From Arthrobacter sp. SLBN-83 (GTDB lineage Bacteria > Actinomycetota > Actinomycetes > Actinomycetales > Micrococcaceae): a stretch of 64,000 nt of DNA. Below the pieces are notes generated by a model. The model saw only the letters and a list, made by a program, of their open reading frames with translations. It searched no databases and was not told the DNA's origin. Each line of letters starts with the position of its first letter. Positions within the stretch are counted from its first letter, which is position 1. Positions 26,407-36,090 of this stretch are shown here, in pieces. Both the position numbers and the translations under genes were made by a program. The stretch covers positions 930,001-994,000 of the forward strand of contig NZ_VFMX01000001.1 of assembly GCF_006715285.1 (NCBI RefSeq), given 5' to 3'.

Positions 26407-27713
26407 GCGCGGCGGCCGAAACCGTGGCCTTCCAGCAGGTGGTCTCCCCCAGCCTGAACGCCGACCTGTCCGTCCTGGACCCTGAGGTCGCGGCAAAGAT
26501 CGACGACGAACTGGGCCGCCAGCGCAACGGCCTGGAAATGATCGCCTCCGAAAACCACACTGCCGCAGCCGTCATGCAGGCGCAGGGCTCGGTACTGACC
26601 AACAAGTACGCCGAGGGCTACCCCGGCAAGCGCTACTACGGCGGCTGCGAGCACGTTGACGTGATTGAGCAGTTGGCGATCGACCGTGTGAAGGCCCTGT
26701 TCGGCGCCGCATTCGCCAATGTGCAGCCGCACTCCGGCGCGCAGGCCAACGCCTCGGTGATGCACGCGCTGATCAAGCCCGGCGACACCATCATGGGCCT
26801 GAACCTGGCCCACGGCGGCCACCTCACCCACGGCATGCGGATCAACTTCTCCGGCAAGCTGTACAACGTGGTCCCCTACCAGGTCCGCGAGGACACCTAC
26901 ACCATCGATATGGCTGAGGTGGAGCGGCTGGCGCAGGAGCACAAGCCGCAGCTGATCGTGGCTGGCTGGTCAGCCTACGCCCGGCAACTGGACTTCGCGG
27001 AGTTCCGCCGGATCGCCGATTCCGTTGGCGCCTACCTGATGGTGGACATGGCGCACTTCGCCGGGCTGGTGGCCGCGGGCCTGCACCCGTCGCCGGTCCC
27101 GCACGCCCATGTCACAACCTCCACCACGCACAAGACCCTTGCCGGTCCGCGCGGCGGCATCATCCTGTCCAACGACCCCGACGTTGCCAAGAAGATCAAC
27201 TCCGCTGTGTTCCCGGGGCAGCAGGGCGGGCCGCTGGAGCACGTGATCGCCGGCAAGGCTGTGGCGTTCAAGATCGCCGCGTCCGAGGAGTTCCGTGAGC
27301 GGCAGGAGCGGGTCCTCGCCGGTGCCCGCGTCCTGGCCGAACGCCTGGTCCAGCCCGACGTCAGTGCCAAAGGCATCAGCGTGGTGTCCGGAGGCACGGA
27401 CGTGCACCTGGTCCTGGTGGACCTGCGGAACTGCGAACTTAACGGCCAACAGGCCGAGGACCGGCTCGCGGCAATCGACATCACCGTCAACCGCAACGCC
27501 GTCCCCTTCGACCCCCGCCCACCCATGGTCACTTCCGGCCTGCGCATTGGCACCCCCGCCCTGGCCACCCGTGGCTTCGACGAGGACGCCTTCCGCGAGG
27601 TTGCGGACATCATCGCCGAGGCATTAATTGCCGACGCCGACGCGGACCTTTCCGGGCTGCGTCACCGCGTCGAAGAATTGGCAAAGGCCCACCCGCTCTA
27701 CCCGGGGCTGTAG
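26403..27713 (+). CDS. glyA: Serine hydroxymethyltransferase
   Basis: 436 residues. PLP lysine K244 lies in [13 protein letters not shown]; the N-terminal [39 protein letters not shown] is strongly conserved. It interconverts glycine plus methylene-tetrahydrofolate with serine. The GTG start overlaps the gcvH stop (GTGA), so glycine cleavage and serine synthesis are expressed together. The enzyme would turn a second glycine into serine using the one-carbon unit from the first. Confidence 0.96.
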   Translation: MSAAAETVAFQQVVSPSLNADLSVLDPEVAAKIDDELGRQRNGLEMIASENHTAAAVMQAQGSVLTNKYAEGYPGKRYYGGCEHVDVIEQLAIDRVKALFGAAFANVQPHSGAQANASVMHALIKPGDTIMGLNLAHGGHLTHGMRINFSGKLYNVVPYQVREDTYTIDMAEVERLAQEHKPQLIVAGWSAYARQLDFAEFRRIADSVGAYLMVDMAHFAGLVAAGLHPSPVPHAHVTTSTTHKTLAGPRGGIILSNDPDVAKKINSAVFPGQQGGPLEHVIAGKAVAFKIAASEEFRERQERVLAGARVLAERLVQPDVSAKGISVVSGGTDVHLVLVDLRNCELNGQQAEDRLAAIDITVNRNAVPFDPRPPMVTSGLRIGTPALATRGFDEDAFREVADIIAEALIADADADLSGLRHRVEELAKAHPLYPGL

Positions 27714-27746
27714 TCCCCTTCGGGACCGGCGGATCGGACATTTTCA

Positions 27747-27784
27747 CGCGTGCTGCTCGTTCCTCGCTTTGACGCACGCTTCCG
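27747..27784. repeat. Inverted repeat copy 2 flanking gcvH-glyA
   Basis: 38 bases between glyA and sdaA, matching the reverse complement of 25920-25957 at 36 of 38 positions. No direct function is evident. Confidence 0.7.
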
Positions 27785-27872
27785 AAAAGTCCGGCTCCGC
27801 CGGCCCCTCGTGCGCACGTCGCCTTTGTGACGCACTGCCCACCGATTAAGTATCTTGTTAGGAACCTCTCGC

Positions 27873-29330
27873 ATGGCTGTTGGCGTGTTCGACCTGTTTT
27901 CGATCGGTATTGGGCCTTCCTCTTCGCATACTGTGGGGCCGATGCGGGCTGCTGCTGTTTTTGCGGAGGAGTTGGTGGGATCCGGGGTGCTGGATGCTGT
28001 GGCTTCGTTGCGGGTGGATCTGTATGGGTCCCTCGCCGCGACGGGGCATGGCCACGGGACGATGACGGCGATCCTGTTGGGGTTGGAGGGGTTTCACCCC
28101 GAGCTGATCCTGCCGGATGAGGTGGAGGAGCGGCTGGCCTCGATCGCGGAGACCGGGACCCTGAACCTGGCTGCCGTGGTGGAGGGTTCCGGTGACGGGG
28201 TGGCCCTGCCGTACGGGGTGGGCGATATGGTGCTGCGTCCGTTGACGGTGCTGCCGCGGCACACGAACGGGATGGCCTTCACCGTGTCCGACGCGGAAGG
28301 AAATGTCCTGCATGCGGCGACGTTCTTCTCGGTCGGTGGCGGGTTCATCGTCCGGGAGGGTGAGGAGGACGCGGCCCAGCAGGAGCTGGACGCCTCGAAG
28401 GAGGAACTGCCGCTGCCGTTCCGGACCGCCGCGGAACTGCTCGAGCACTGCGCGGTGACCGGGCTGGGCATCGCGGACGTGATGCTCCTCAACGAAAAAG
28501 CCTCCCGGGATGAGGAGGAGATCCGGGAGGGCCTGCTGAACATCTGGTCCGTCATGGAAAACTGCGTGGCCACCTCATTGAAGCGGGACGGGGTGCTGCC
28601 GGGCGGGTTGAAGGTCCGCCGCCGGGCCCCGGACTGGTACGAACGGCTGAAAAAGGAATGCGCCAACGGCCTGGACGATCAGGACGCGGCGTGGGACGCG
28701 GGCCCGCACGATGCCCGGTATTGGCAGGAGTGGGTTAACTTGGTGGCGTTGGCGGTGAACGAGGAGAACGCTTCCGGCGGCCGGGTGGTCACCGCCCCCA
28801 CGAACGGGGCGGCCGGGATCATTCCGGCGGTGCTGTACTACGCGCTGCACTTCGCCCCCGGCATGGACACCGCCACGCAACAGGACCGGGACGGTGTGGT
28901 GGTGCGGTTCCTGCTGGCCGCCGGCGCCGTCGGGGTGCTCTACAAGGAACAGGCCTCGATCTCCGGGGCCGAAGTCGGCTGCCAGGGCGAGGTGGGGTCC
29001 GCGTCCTCGATGGCCGCCGCCGGCCTGGCCGAGGTCATGGGCGGCACCCCGGCCCAGGTGGAGAACGCGGCCGAGATCGCGATGGAACACAACCTGGGCC
29101 TGACCTGCGACCCGATCGGCGGGCTGGTCCAGGTCCCCTGCATCGAACGGAACGCGATCGCCGCCGCCAAGGCGATCAACGCCGCGAAAATGGCGCTCTG
29201 GGGCGACGGCACCCACCGGGTCTCCCTGGACGAAGTCATCATCACCATGCGCGAAACCGGCAAAGACATGAGCGACAAATACAAGGAAACCGCCATGGGC
29301 GGCCTCGCCGTCAACGTCGTCGAATGCTGA
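27873..29330 (+). CDS. sdaA: L-serine ammonia-lyase (iron-sulfur, single-chain)
   Basis: 485 residues, the single-chain form with both domains. The N-terminal [22 protein letters not shown] motif and the C-terminal [24 protein letters not shown] and [23 protein letters not shown] are hallmarks; cysteines in GLTCDPIGG and CIERN are the iron-sulfur ligands. It deaminates serine to pyruvate and ammonia. The ATG at 27873 follows AGGAACC. The position after glyA gives glycine two exits, to one-carbon units and to pyruvate. The ORF is slightly GC-poorer at its start (several GTG/TTG codons in the first 60 residues). Confidence 0.95.
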   Translation: MAVGVFDLFSIGIGPSSSHTVGPMRAAAVFAEELVGSGVLDAVASLRVDLYGSLAATGHGHGTMTAILLGLEGFHPELILPDEVEERLASIAETGTLNLAAVVEGSGDGVALPYGVGDMVLRPLTVLPRHTNGMAFTVSDAEGNVLHAATFFSVGGGFIVREGEEDAAQQELDASKEELPLPFRTAAELLEHCAVTGLGIADVMLLNEKASRDEEEIREGLLNIWSVMENCVATSLKRDGVLPGGLKVRRRAPDWYERLKKECANGLDDQDAAWDAGPHDARYWQEWVNLVALAVNEENASGGRVVTAPTNGAAGIIPAVLYYALHFAPGMDTATQQDRDGVVVRFLLAAGAVGVLYKEQASISGAEVGCQGEVGSASSMAAAGLAEVMGGTPAQVENAAEIAMEHNLGLTCDPIGGLVQVPCIERNAIAAAKAINAAKMALWGDGTHRVSLDEVIITMRETGKDMSDKYKETAMGGLAVNVVEC

Positions 29331-29388
29331 CACCCGGCTACAGCGCACCCAACCAACGGCAACACCACCAAACAAAGGAAATACCATC

Positions 29389-30402
29389 ATGACCCTGGCA
29401 CCTGAAGGCCGGAAGATGCTGCGGATCGAGCAGCGCAACGCTGCGGTCCCGGTGGAGCGCAAGCCGGAATGGATCAAGGCCAAGGTCCAGATGGGCCCGG
29501 AGTTCGTGGGCCTGAAGAACCTGGTGAAAAAGGAAGGCCTGCACACCGTCTGCGAGGAAGCCGGCTGCCCCAACATCTTCGAATGCTGGGAAGACAAGGA
29601 AGCCACCTTCCTGATCGGCGGTTCCGACTGCACCCGCCGCTGCGACTTCTGCCAGATCGACACCGGCAAACCCTCACCCCTGGACCGGTTCGAACCCACC
29701 AAGGTGGCCCGCTCCGTCCAGTCCATGCAGCTGCGCTACGCCACCGTCACCGGCGTGGCCCGCGACGACCTTGAAGACGAAGGCGTCTGGCTCTACGCCG
29801 AAACCGTCCGCAAGATCCACGAACTGAACCCCGGCACCGGCGTCGAACTGCTCATCCCCGACTTCTCCGGCAACCCCGGGCATATCAAGGCGATCTGCGA
29901 CTCCAAACCCGAAGTCTTCGCGCACAACGTTGAAACCGTCCCCAGGATCTTCAAGCGCATCCGCCCCGCGTTCCGCTACGACCGCTCCCTGGACGTCATC
30001 ACCCAGGGCCGCAACCACGGGATGGTCACCAAATCCAACCTCATCCTGGGCATGGGCGAAACCCGTCAGGAAATCAGCGAAGCCCTCCGCGACCTCCACC
30101 AGGCAGGCTGCGACCTGATCACCATCACCCAGTACCTCCGCCCCAGTGAACGGCACCTGCCCGTGGACCGCTGGGTCAAACCCCAGGAATTCGTCGACCT
30201 CCAGCACGAAGCCGAAGAAATCGGGTTCCTCGGCGTCATGTCCGGCCCCCTGGTCCGCTCCTCCTACCGCGCCGGCCGGCTCTGGGCCACCGCCATGCGC
30301 AAAAAAGGCCGCGACATCCCCGCCGAACTCGCCCACATCGCCGAAGGCATCCAGGACTCCGGCACCACCCGCCAGGAAGCCGCCACCCTCCTGGCAGGCT
30401 AA
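29389..30402 (+). CDS. lipA: Lipoyl synthase
   Basis: 337 residues. Radical SAM cluster Cys are in CTRRCDFC (CX3CX2C, about residues 83-90) and the auxiliary cluster in [12 protein letters not shown] (about 52-63). The C-terminal [21 protein letters not shown] is also conserved. It inserts two sulfurs into octanoylated lipoyl domains, including GcvH. The ATG at 29389 follows AAAGGAAATACC. lipB is not next to it. It ends before a strong bidirectional hairpin. Confidence 0.96.
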   Translation: MTLAPEGRKMLRIEQRNAAVPVERKPEWIKAKVQMGPEFVGLKNLVKKEGLHTVCEEAGCPNIFECWEDKEATFLIGGSDCTRRCDFCQIDTGKPSPLDRFEPTKVARSVQSMQLRYATVTGVARDDLEDEGVWLYAETVRKIHELNPGTGVELLIPDFSGNPGHIKAICDSKPEVFAHNVETVPRIFKRIRPAFRYDRSLDVITQGRNHGMVTKSNLILGMGETRQEISEALRDLHQAGCDLITITQYLRPSERHLPVDRWVKPQEFVDLQHEAEEIGFLGVMSGPLVRSSYRAGRLWATAMRKKGRDIPAELAHIAEGIQDSGTTRQEAATLLAG

Positions 30403-30417
30403 AACAGAGAAAAAGCG

Positions 30418-30472
30418 CGACGGCGGGAGGAGACTTGGGCGGGCAACACGCCCTGGTCTCCTCCCGCCGTCG
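30418..30472. terminator. Large bidirectional terminator after lipA and GH65
   Basis: A 17-base perfect stem (CGACGGCGGGAGGAGAC at 30418-30434 with its complement at 30456-30472) encloses a nested 5-base stem (GGGCG/CGCCC). It lies between convergent lipA and the GH65 gene and likely ends both. Confidence 0.85.
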
Positions 30473-30516
30473 GACGCGCCGCAGCCCGGCATAGTACCCG
30501 GCCTGGCAGCCCCGCC

Positions 30517-32862
30517 TCAGCTGTTCCCGCGCACCACCGGGATGCTCGCCGTCGGCAGTCCGCTGGGGAAGACCGTGGGCTCCGGCTCCACGACCGGTTC
30601 AAGCGGCACCTGCACGGGCCCTGCCCCCACCGTGAGGAGCCGGCCGCGGACATCCACCTCCAGCGGCTCACCCTCCTGCACCGTGAGGGTGATGGAACCG
30701 GCGGTGAGCCGGACCAGCAGCAGGCGGCCGCGGATCTTCAGGTGGAAGGCCAGTCCGTCCCAATCGGCGGGCAGGCGGGGATCGAAGTACGGCACCGGGC
30801 CCTGGTCGCGCATGCCGGCGAAACCGCACACCAGCGAACTCCACACTCCCCCGGTGGAGGCGATGTGGACGCCGTCGATGGTGTTGCCGTGGGTGTCGTC
30901 CAGGTCGATGAACGCAGCGTTGGTGAAGTGCTCCAGCGCTTCCTTCGAGTAGCCCACCTCTGCCGCCATAATCCCCTGCACACAGGCGGACAGCGTGGAG
31001 TCGCCGGTGGTGAGGGGATCGTAGAAGTCGAAGGCGCGCTGTTTTTCCTGGGCAGTGAAGTCCTGCCACTGCAGGAACATGGCCAGGACGGTGTCGGCCT
31101 GCTTCAGCACCTGGTGGCGGTAAATCACCAGGGGGTGGAAGTGCAGCAGCAACGGGTACTTTGACCGGGGAGTGGTCCAGTCCCAGGCCTCCAGGGTCAT
31201 GAAGTCGTTGTCCTGCGAGTGGACCTGCATGCGCTCGTCGAACGGCAGGTTCATCCGGCTGGCCGCAGCCTCCCACAGCTGGCGCTCCTCCAGCGTGACG
31301 CCGGCGTGCTCAAGGGCGGCGGCCGCGCGCAGGTTGAAGCGTGCCATCACGTTCGTATAGAGATTGTCGTTCACCACTGCCGTGTACTCGTCCGGGCCGG
31401 TGACGCCGTGGATATGGAAGAGCCCGTCCTTTCCGAAGAAGCCAAGGGAGATCCACATCCGGGCGGTCTCGATCAGCAGCTCGGCGCCCATTCCGTCCCG
31501 GAACGCGGTGTCACCGGTGGCCCAGAGGTACCTGTTGGTGGCGAAGGCGATGGCTGCCGCGATGTGGAACTGGGCGGTGCCGGCAGCGTAATAGGCGCTG
31601 GCTTCCAGCCCGTTGATGGTGCGCCATGGGAACAGGGCACCATCAACGCTCAGCTCCTTGGCCCGGATCCTGGCTTCGGGAAGCATGCTGTGCCGGAATT
31701 CCAGGACCTGCCGGGCGCCGTCGGGATTGGTGTAGGTAAGGTACGGCAGCAGGTACACCTCCTGGTCCCAGAAGTAGTGGCCCTCGTAGCCGGACCCGGT
31801 CACGCCCTTGGCAGGAATGCCGGCAACATCCGCACGCGCGGTGGCCTGGGCCAGCTGGAACAGGTTCCACCGGATGGCCTGCTGCAGCCCGGGCAGGCCG
31901 CCCTCCACCACGATGTCGGAGGTGGCCCAGTAGCCGCGGAAGTGTTCCTCGCTCTCGGCAAAGATGTCGCTTACCGGCCGCAATGCCTCTTCCGCCACCG
32001 CGGCTGCATCGATGTCCGGGTCCTGGATGGTGCGGCCGGCGGCGTAGCTGACGCTCTTCTCCAGCCGGAACGGCTCGTCAGCGTCCACCGCAAGGACATA
32101 CCGGACGCTGCTGTCGTCCTGGTCAACCACCGTCTCGAACGGCTGGTACCCGGGCGACGTCCAGTGGTCCACGGCGATGCCCACCCGCTGCTTGGACTCC
32201 GCCGCCTCCCAGGACAGGCGCAGGGAACCGTCACCACCGTCCAGCCGCAAGGGCAGCAGCACGCGCCCTGCGTGGCGGCCGGCGCGGCGGGGATCGTGCA
32301 CGGAGTGGTCTTCCACCGGCTGGTCCTGGCGGTTGATCACGGACGAGGTGACGTCCAGGGAAACCTGCTGGTTCGTTGCCACCTCCAACGAAATGCCAAG
32401 GCCGCCACGGGATGCAAAGCCCACGGCCCGCCGCTCCGTGGTGGTCACGGTCGCACCGGACCTGCATTGCCAGGTGATGCGGCATTCATAGATTCCGGTA
32501 CAAAAATCCACGGTCCGCCGGTAGTCCAGCACCTCGGACTCGGCCAGGCTGAGGCTTTCCCCATCCACCACTACCGTGAAGTTGTTGGCGTCCGGAATGT
32601 AGAGGATGCGCTGCCCGGTCCTGGCGAAGCCAAACGCGTTCTCGGCGTGCTTGATGTCCCAGATCTCGTGCAGCCCGTTGATGAAGCTTCCCGGCAGTTC
32701 GGCATCGGCCGCCGCCCAGTGCGCACCCCGGATTCCCAGGTGTCCGTTACCCAGTGCAAACAGGGTCTCAAGCGTTCCGGCGGCATGGGTCTCGTAGCGG
32801 GTTTCGACGAGCTGCCAGGGGGTGTCGGGGAACCGTTCGCGGTCCGCGGTGATCAATGCCAT
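30517..32862 (-). CDS. Glycoside hydrolase family 65 disaccharide phosphorylase
   Basis: 781 residues, normal for GH65. The general acid Glu is E492 in GVTGPDEYTAVVNDNLYTNVMA; the N-terminal LETLFALGNGHLGIRGA is the family mark, and GYEGHYFWDQEVYLLPYL appears in the barrel. The family includes maltose, trehalose, kojibiose and nigerose phosphorylases, giving beta-glucose-1-phosphate and glucose. The neighbouring beta-phosphoglucomutase makes a phosphorylase far more likely than a hydrolase; which sugar is attacked cannot be read. The ATG at 32862 has AAAGGA upstream. No signal peptide: the substrate is handled in the cytosol, so a separate importer is needed. Confidence 0.9.
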   Translation of the reverse strand: MALITADRERFPDTPWQLVETRYETHAAGTLETLFALGNGHLGIRGAHWAAADAELPGSFINGLHEIWDIKHAENAFGFARTGQRILYIPDANNFTVVVDGESLSLAESEVLDYRRTVDFCTGIYECRITWQCRSGATVTTTERRAVGFASRGGLGISLEVATNQQVSLDVTSSVINRQDQPVEDHSVHDPRRAGRHAGRVLLPLRLDGGDGSLRLSWEAAESKQRVGIAVDHWTSPGYQPFETVVDQDDSSVRYVLAVDADEPFRLEKSVSYAAGRTIQDPDIDAAAVAEEALRPVSDIFAESEEHFRGYWATSDIVVEGGLPGLQQAIRWNLFQLAQATARADVAGIPAKGVTGSGYEGHYFWDQEVYLLPYLTYTNPDGARQVLEFRHSMLPEARIRAKELSVDGALFPWRTINGLEASAYYAAGTAQFHIAAAIAFATNRYLWATGDTAFRDGMGAELLIETARMWISLGFFGKDGLFHIHGVTGPDEYTAVVNDNLYTNVMARFNLRAAAALEHAGVTLEERQLWEAAASRMNLPFDERMQVHSQDNDFMTLEAWDWTTPRSKYPLLLHFHPLVIYRHQVLKQADTVLAMFLQWQDFTAQEKQRAFDFYDPLTTGDSTLSACVQGIMAAEVGYSKEALEHFTNAAFIDLDDTHGNTIDGVHIASTGGVWSSLVCGFAGMRDQGPVPYFDPRLPADWDGLAFHLKIRGRLLLVRLTAGSITLTVQEGEPLEVDVRGRLLTVGAGPVQVPLEPVVEPEPTVFPSGLPTASIPVVRGNS

Positions 32863-33005
32863 GGTCGGGGTCCTTTTGGCCTTGCTGTGCTGCCGGGCTG
32901 GCCGGCACGGAGTATTCGGGGGAAATGCTGTATCCGGATGGGTGCTGCTGGATGGGGGGATAGCCGGGTTGCCCGGGGGAAGGCAACACCGGTTATCGAG
33001 TGGGT

Positions 33006-33743
33006 TTAGGGGATGAGTTCCTGAAGGTCGTTGACCACAAGGGTGGCGCCGGCGTCCAGGAGCGTCTGCCGCCCGGCCCCACGGTCCACGCCAATGACGG
33101 AATGGAATGATCCCGCCTGCCCGGCCTGCACGCCGGACACCGCGTCTTCGACCACCACGCACTCTGAGCTGGACAGGTCCAGCAGCTTGGCGGCGTATTC
33201 GTACGTGGCCGGGTTTGGCTTGCCGGGCAGGCCTTGCTCCGCGGCCACCACCCCGTCCACCACGACCGCGAAGTGCCGGCTGAGTCCCGCGGCCTTCAGG
33301 ACCGCGGGGGCGTTGCGGGAGGAGGAGACGACGGCGACCTTGAGTCCGCGGTCAAGCGCGGCTTGGAGGAAGCGGACAGAGCCTTGGAAAGGTTCGACGC
33401 CGGCGCTCACGATGTCATTGAAGACCGCGTTCTTCCGGTTGCCCAGGCCATGGACGGTGTCGTGGGCGGGATCGTCATCCAGCGGGCCCTCCGGCAGGGT
33501 GATCCCGCGTGAGGCCAGGAAGTCGCGTACCCCGTCAAAGCGCGGCTTGCCGTCGATGTGGTCGAAGTAGTCGCTTTCCCGGTAGCCGGAAACACCGGGC
33601 TGTGAGGCAAGGTAGCCGTCGAACAGTTCCTGCCAGGCCCGCTCATGCACGCTGGCTGTGGGCGTCAGCACCCCGTCCAGGTCGAACAGGATTGCCTTTG
33701 CGCCGGTCCAGGCGGCGGTATCAGCTGCAGTTTCTTGTGTCAT
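33006..33743 (-). CDS. pgmB: Beta-phosphoglucomutase family HAD hydrolase
   Basis: 245 residues, HAD fold. The nucleophile and acid/base Asp are D21 and D23 in ILFDLDGVLTPTASVHERAW; VAVVSSSRNAPAVL and VVVEDAVSGVQAGQAG give the other loops. It turns beta-glucose-1-phosphate into glucose-6-phosphate. The GH65 gene follows 143 bases later on the same strand, forming a phosphorolytic disaccharide route. A LacI-type operator lies upstream at 33879-33892. The ATG at 33743 has AGGA 11 bases earlier. Confidence 0.92.
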   Translation of the reverse strand: MTQETAADTAAWTGAKAILFDLDGVLTPTASVHERAWQELFDGYLASQPGVSGYRESDYFDHIDGKPRFDGVRDFLASRGITLPEGPLDDDPAHDTVHGLGNRKNAVFNDIVSAGVEPFQGSVRFLQAALDRGLKVAVVSSSRNAPAVLKAAGLSRHFAVVVDGVVAAEQGLPGKPNPATYEYAAKLLDLSSSECVVVEDAVSGVQAGQAGSFHSVIGVDRGAGRQTLLDAGATLVVNDLQELIP

Positions 33744-33876
33744 CGGCGGTGCGGTGTCCTCTCGGTTTGTGGACAGCCGGCCCCGCCGGGCAGCCGAAAG
33801 GAGGTTCTGCCGCGCGGCGTGCGCGCAGCATCACTTCCTTGTCCGCCCACTGCAGGACCGATCATGGCCGTAGACG

Positions 33877-33906
33877 AGTGTAAGCGCTTGCAGTTTTCGC
33901 TGGCAA
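33877..33906 (-). promoter_or_regulatory. Predicted promoter of the pgmB-GH65 operon
   Basis: On the minus strand TTGCCA (33906-33901), an 18-base spacer and TACACT (33882-33877) form a plausible promoter. The LacI-type palindrome lies inside the spacer and -10 box. Confidence 0.6.
33879..33892. promoter_or_regulatory. LacI-family operator TGTAAGCGCTTGCA
   Basis: The 14-base palindrome-like TGTAAGCGCTTGCA has the core AAGCGCTT characteristic of LacI-family repressors. It overlaps the predicted -10 box of pgmB, the expected place for repression. No LacI-family gene occurs in this window, so the regulator lies elsewhere. Confidence 0.8.
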
Positions 33907-33943
33907 CTGTTTTTTCTTACCCTTCGCCGCAGCGGATAATCAG

Positions 33944-34561
33944 TCAGCGCAGGACGTAATGCCGGAGGAAAGCGCTGACGTCCACCATCTCCGTCTTGGA
34001 CATGGCATGCCCCATCCCCGGGTAGGTCCGGCTGGTCAACAACGTGTTCTGCTCCAGCCATTCGGCGGTGTAGGCGATGGCGTCCTCGTTGATGACCAGA
34101 TCGGCCTTGTCCCGCCCCCAGAAGAAGGGCGGCTTGGCCTCGAAGGAATCCATGACCGAGAGGAGCTCGTTCTTGAGGACGAAGCCGGACAACCCCACAA
34201 CGGCCTTGTAGTCCTCCGGGTGCAGCCGCAGGAGCGTGCTGGCCATGGCCATCCCCTGGGAATAGCCCATGAGGGTCACGCTGCTGTGCTGGTCCCTGAC
34301 GGAGCTGATCCAGGCGCGGACAGAGTTGGCTGCGGAAATGACGTCGGCGAAGTCGTTCGCCAGGAAATAGTCCAGCAGGAACCAACCCCAGTGGTCGCCA
34401 ATCGGCATCGGGGCGCGCACGGCGGCAAAGGTGAACTCCTGGGGCAGGTATTCGAAAAGGCGCACCATCCGCGACTCGTCCGTGCCGTAACCATGCATCA
34501 TCACCAGCAACGGAGTGCCGGCGCGCTGGTCTTCAGGCTTGGACCACACAACTGTTTCCAC
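33944..34561 (-). CDS. Phospholipase/carboxylesterase family alpha/beta hydrolase
   Basis: 205 residues, the small esterase type. The nucleophile elbow is GYSQG near residue 99-103 (SVTLMGYSQGMAMA); the oxyanion region is LLVMMHGYGTDE (about 18-29) and the catalytic His lies in YPGMGHAMSKTE near residue 185. It probably hydrolyses short-chain esters in the cytosol. GTG start at 34561. It stands alone between pgmB and the DUF6458 gene. Confidence 0.85.
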   Translation of the reverse strand: METVVWSKPEDQRAGTPLLVMMHGYGTDESRMVRLFEYLPQEFTFAAVRAPMPIGDHWGWFLLDYFLANDFADVISAANSVRAWISSVRDQHSSVTLMGYSQGMAMASTLLRLHPEDYKAVVGLSGFVLKNELLSVMDSFEAKPPFFWGRDKADLVINEDAIAYTAEWLEQNTLLTSRTYPGMGHAMSKTEMVDVSAFLRHYVLR

Positions 34562-34730
34562 CGCAACAGCCTAACGAGACATGCCGTCCGCGCGGCCGGG
34601 TCGTTGAATCCCGAATCACCGGGAGGTAGCGTGACGCTTGACAGACAGCAGGCTTAGCTTTTGGCAGTGACGCACCACCCTTCCGTAACGCCCTACCAGT
34701 GCCGCAGGATGCGGTTATAAGGAGCAAGTC

Positions 34731-34988
34731 ATGAGAATCGGCTCGTCAATCTTCCTCATCGCCCTCGGCGCCATCCTTGCCTGGGCAGTGGCTCCCGGAC
34801 TGATTCCGTTCGTGGACCAGCAACTGGTGGGCTACATCCTGATGGCTGTGGGCGTGATCGGACTGATTGCTTCCCTCATCCTCGCCTCCCCCGGCCGCAG
34901 CCGGCGCGTCAGCGAGTCCCGTTCCGTAATCGATCCCAGCACCGGCGAGCGCATCACCCGCCATGAAAGCCGCGACGGCGGGATCTAA
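34731..34988 (+). CDS. DUF6458 family small membrane protein
   Basis: 85 residues with two membrane helices (MRIGSSIFLIALGAILAWAV, then QLVGYILMAVGVIGLIASLIL) and a basic polar tail (RSRRVSESRSVIDPSTGERITRHES). This pattern is a small actinobacterial family of unknown function. The ATG at 34731 follows AAGGAG. A strong terminator follows at 35039. Confidence 0.85.
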   Translation: MRIGSSIFLIALGAILAWAVAPGLIPFVDQQLVGYILMAVGVIGLIASLILASPGRSRRVSESRSVIDPSTGERITRHESRDGGI

Positions 34989-35038
34989 CCACCGGGCGGG
35001 ATCGGGGACAGGGCCCCCGGAACCAAAGAAACCCCAAG

Positions 35039-35074
35039 AGCCGGGCTGGACCAAAGCGTCCAGCCCGGCTTTTT
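35039..35074 (+). terminator. Terminator after the DUF6458 gene
   Basis: A 12-base stem (AGCCGGGCTGGA at 35039-35050, complement at 35059-35070) with an 8-base loop and TTTTT after it. Confidence 0.9.
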
Positions 35075-35183
35075 CGCGTCCCGCCCCAGCCAATTTCATC
35101 CAGATCCAAAGGCTTACAACCCTCCCAGGCCCGCCTTCGGAGCCAACAACTCCAACCCTGCACAGATTCGGATCTTGTTTCAT

Positions 35184-35207
35184 GTTGGTTTCCATTGACA
35201 AACCAAC
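35184..35207. promoter_or_regulatory. Inverted repeat overlapping the fruR promoter -35 box
   Basis: GTTGGTTT at 35184-35191 and AAACCAAC at 35200-35207 are perfect complements around eight bases that include most of the -35 hexamer TTGACA (35195-35200). A weak GATAAA -10 follows 16 bases later. The position suits an operator for the DeoR-family FruR encoded next to it. Confidence 0.65.
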
Positions 35208-35283
35208 AGAAGCAAAGATAAAGTCAAGTAACTCAACATCACAGTGATCCAAGTCACGAAAGCCACTACGCAACGGAGGGTAT

Positions 35284-36090
35284 GTGTTCGCCGAGGAGCG
35301 CCAGCAGAAGATTGCCGAGCTTGTGGCCGGCAACGGCCGGGTCAGCGTGACCCTGCTGGCTGAGCGCTTCAGCATCACAACGGAAACGGTCCGCCGTGAC
35401 CTTGCCGCGTTGGAAAACGCGGGCACCGTTCGGCGGGTCCACGGAGGCGCGGTGGCGGCCGACCGCTTCAGCACCACCGAAGAAAGCGTCACCGAGCGGG
35501 CCATCCAGCGCCCGGACCAAAAAGTCCGGATCGCCCAGGCCGCCCTGGACCTGATCCCCCGGAATTCACCTGCCAGTGTCCTCATGGACGGCGGCACCAC
35601 CACCGAAGTGCTGGCAGACCTGCTGGCGCGGCGCACCGCCGTCGAACCTTCCGACGGAACCGGGCCGCAGCACGAACTGGTGGTTATCACCCACGCTGTG
35701 CCCATCGCCAGCAAGCTCTCCAACGTCCCCGGCGTCGCCCTGCAGATCCTGGGCGGCCGCGTCCGCGGACTCACCCAGGTGGCGGTGGGCCAGGCAACGG
35801 TGAATGCCGCTGCCCGGATCCGCCCGGACATCGCGTTCATCGGAACCAACGGCATCCACGCCACCTTTGGCGTCAGCACTCCCGATCCTGAAGAAGCCGC
35901 CGTCAAGGCGGCCTTCGTCCAGTCGGCCCGCCGCATTGTGGTGCTGGCCGACTCCTCCAAGCTGGACACGGAAACCCTGGTCCAGTTCGCCTCCCTGAAA
36001 GATCTGGACACCTTGATCACAGACAGTGAACCCGGACCTGAGCTCACGGCCGCCCTGGAAGAGGCCGGCGTTGATGTGGTGATCGCATGA
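35284..36090 (+). CDS. fruR: DeoR-family repressor of the fructose operon
   Basis: 268 residues. N-terminal helix-turn-helix (EERQQKIAELVAGNGRVSVTLLAERFSITTETVRRDLAALENAG, then VRRVHGGAV) is the DeoR signature; the C-terminal DMDGG-like and VTHAVP, GGRVRGLTQVAVG segments are the sugar-phosphate sensor domain. Presumably it represses the fru genes until fructose-1-phosphate appears. GTG start at 35284 after GGAGGG. Its end overlaps fruK by four bases (ATGA). Confidence 0.9.
   Translation: MFAEERQQKIAELVAGNGRVSVTLLAERFSITTETVRRDLAALENAGTVRRVHGGAVAADRFSTTEESVTERAIQRPDQKVRIAQAALDLIPRNSPASVLMDGGTTTEVLADLLARRTAVEPSDGTGPQHELVVITHAVPIASKLSNVPGVALQILGGRVRGLTQVAVGQATVNAAARIRPDIAFIGTNGIHATFGVSTPDPEEAAVKAAFVQSARRIVVLADSSKLDTETLVQFASLKDLDTLITDSEPGPELTAALEEAGVDVVIA

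Noticed and set aside
31219..33009. Open frame of about 600 codons opposite the GH65 gene
   Set aside because: Antisense shadow; the GH65 protein has its catalytic motifs and normal length on the other strand.
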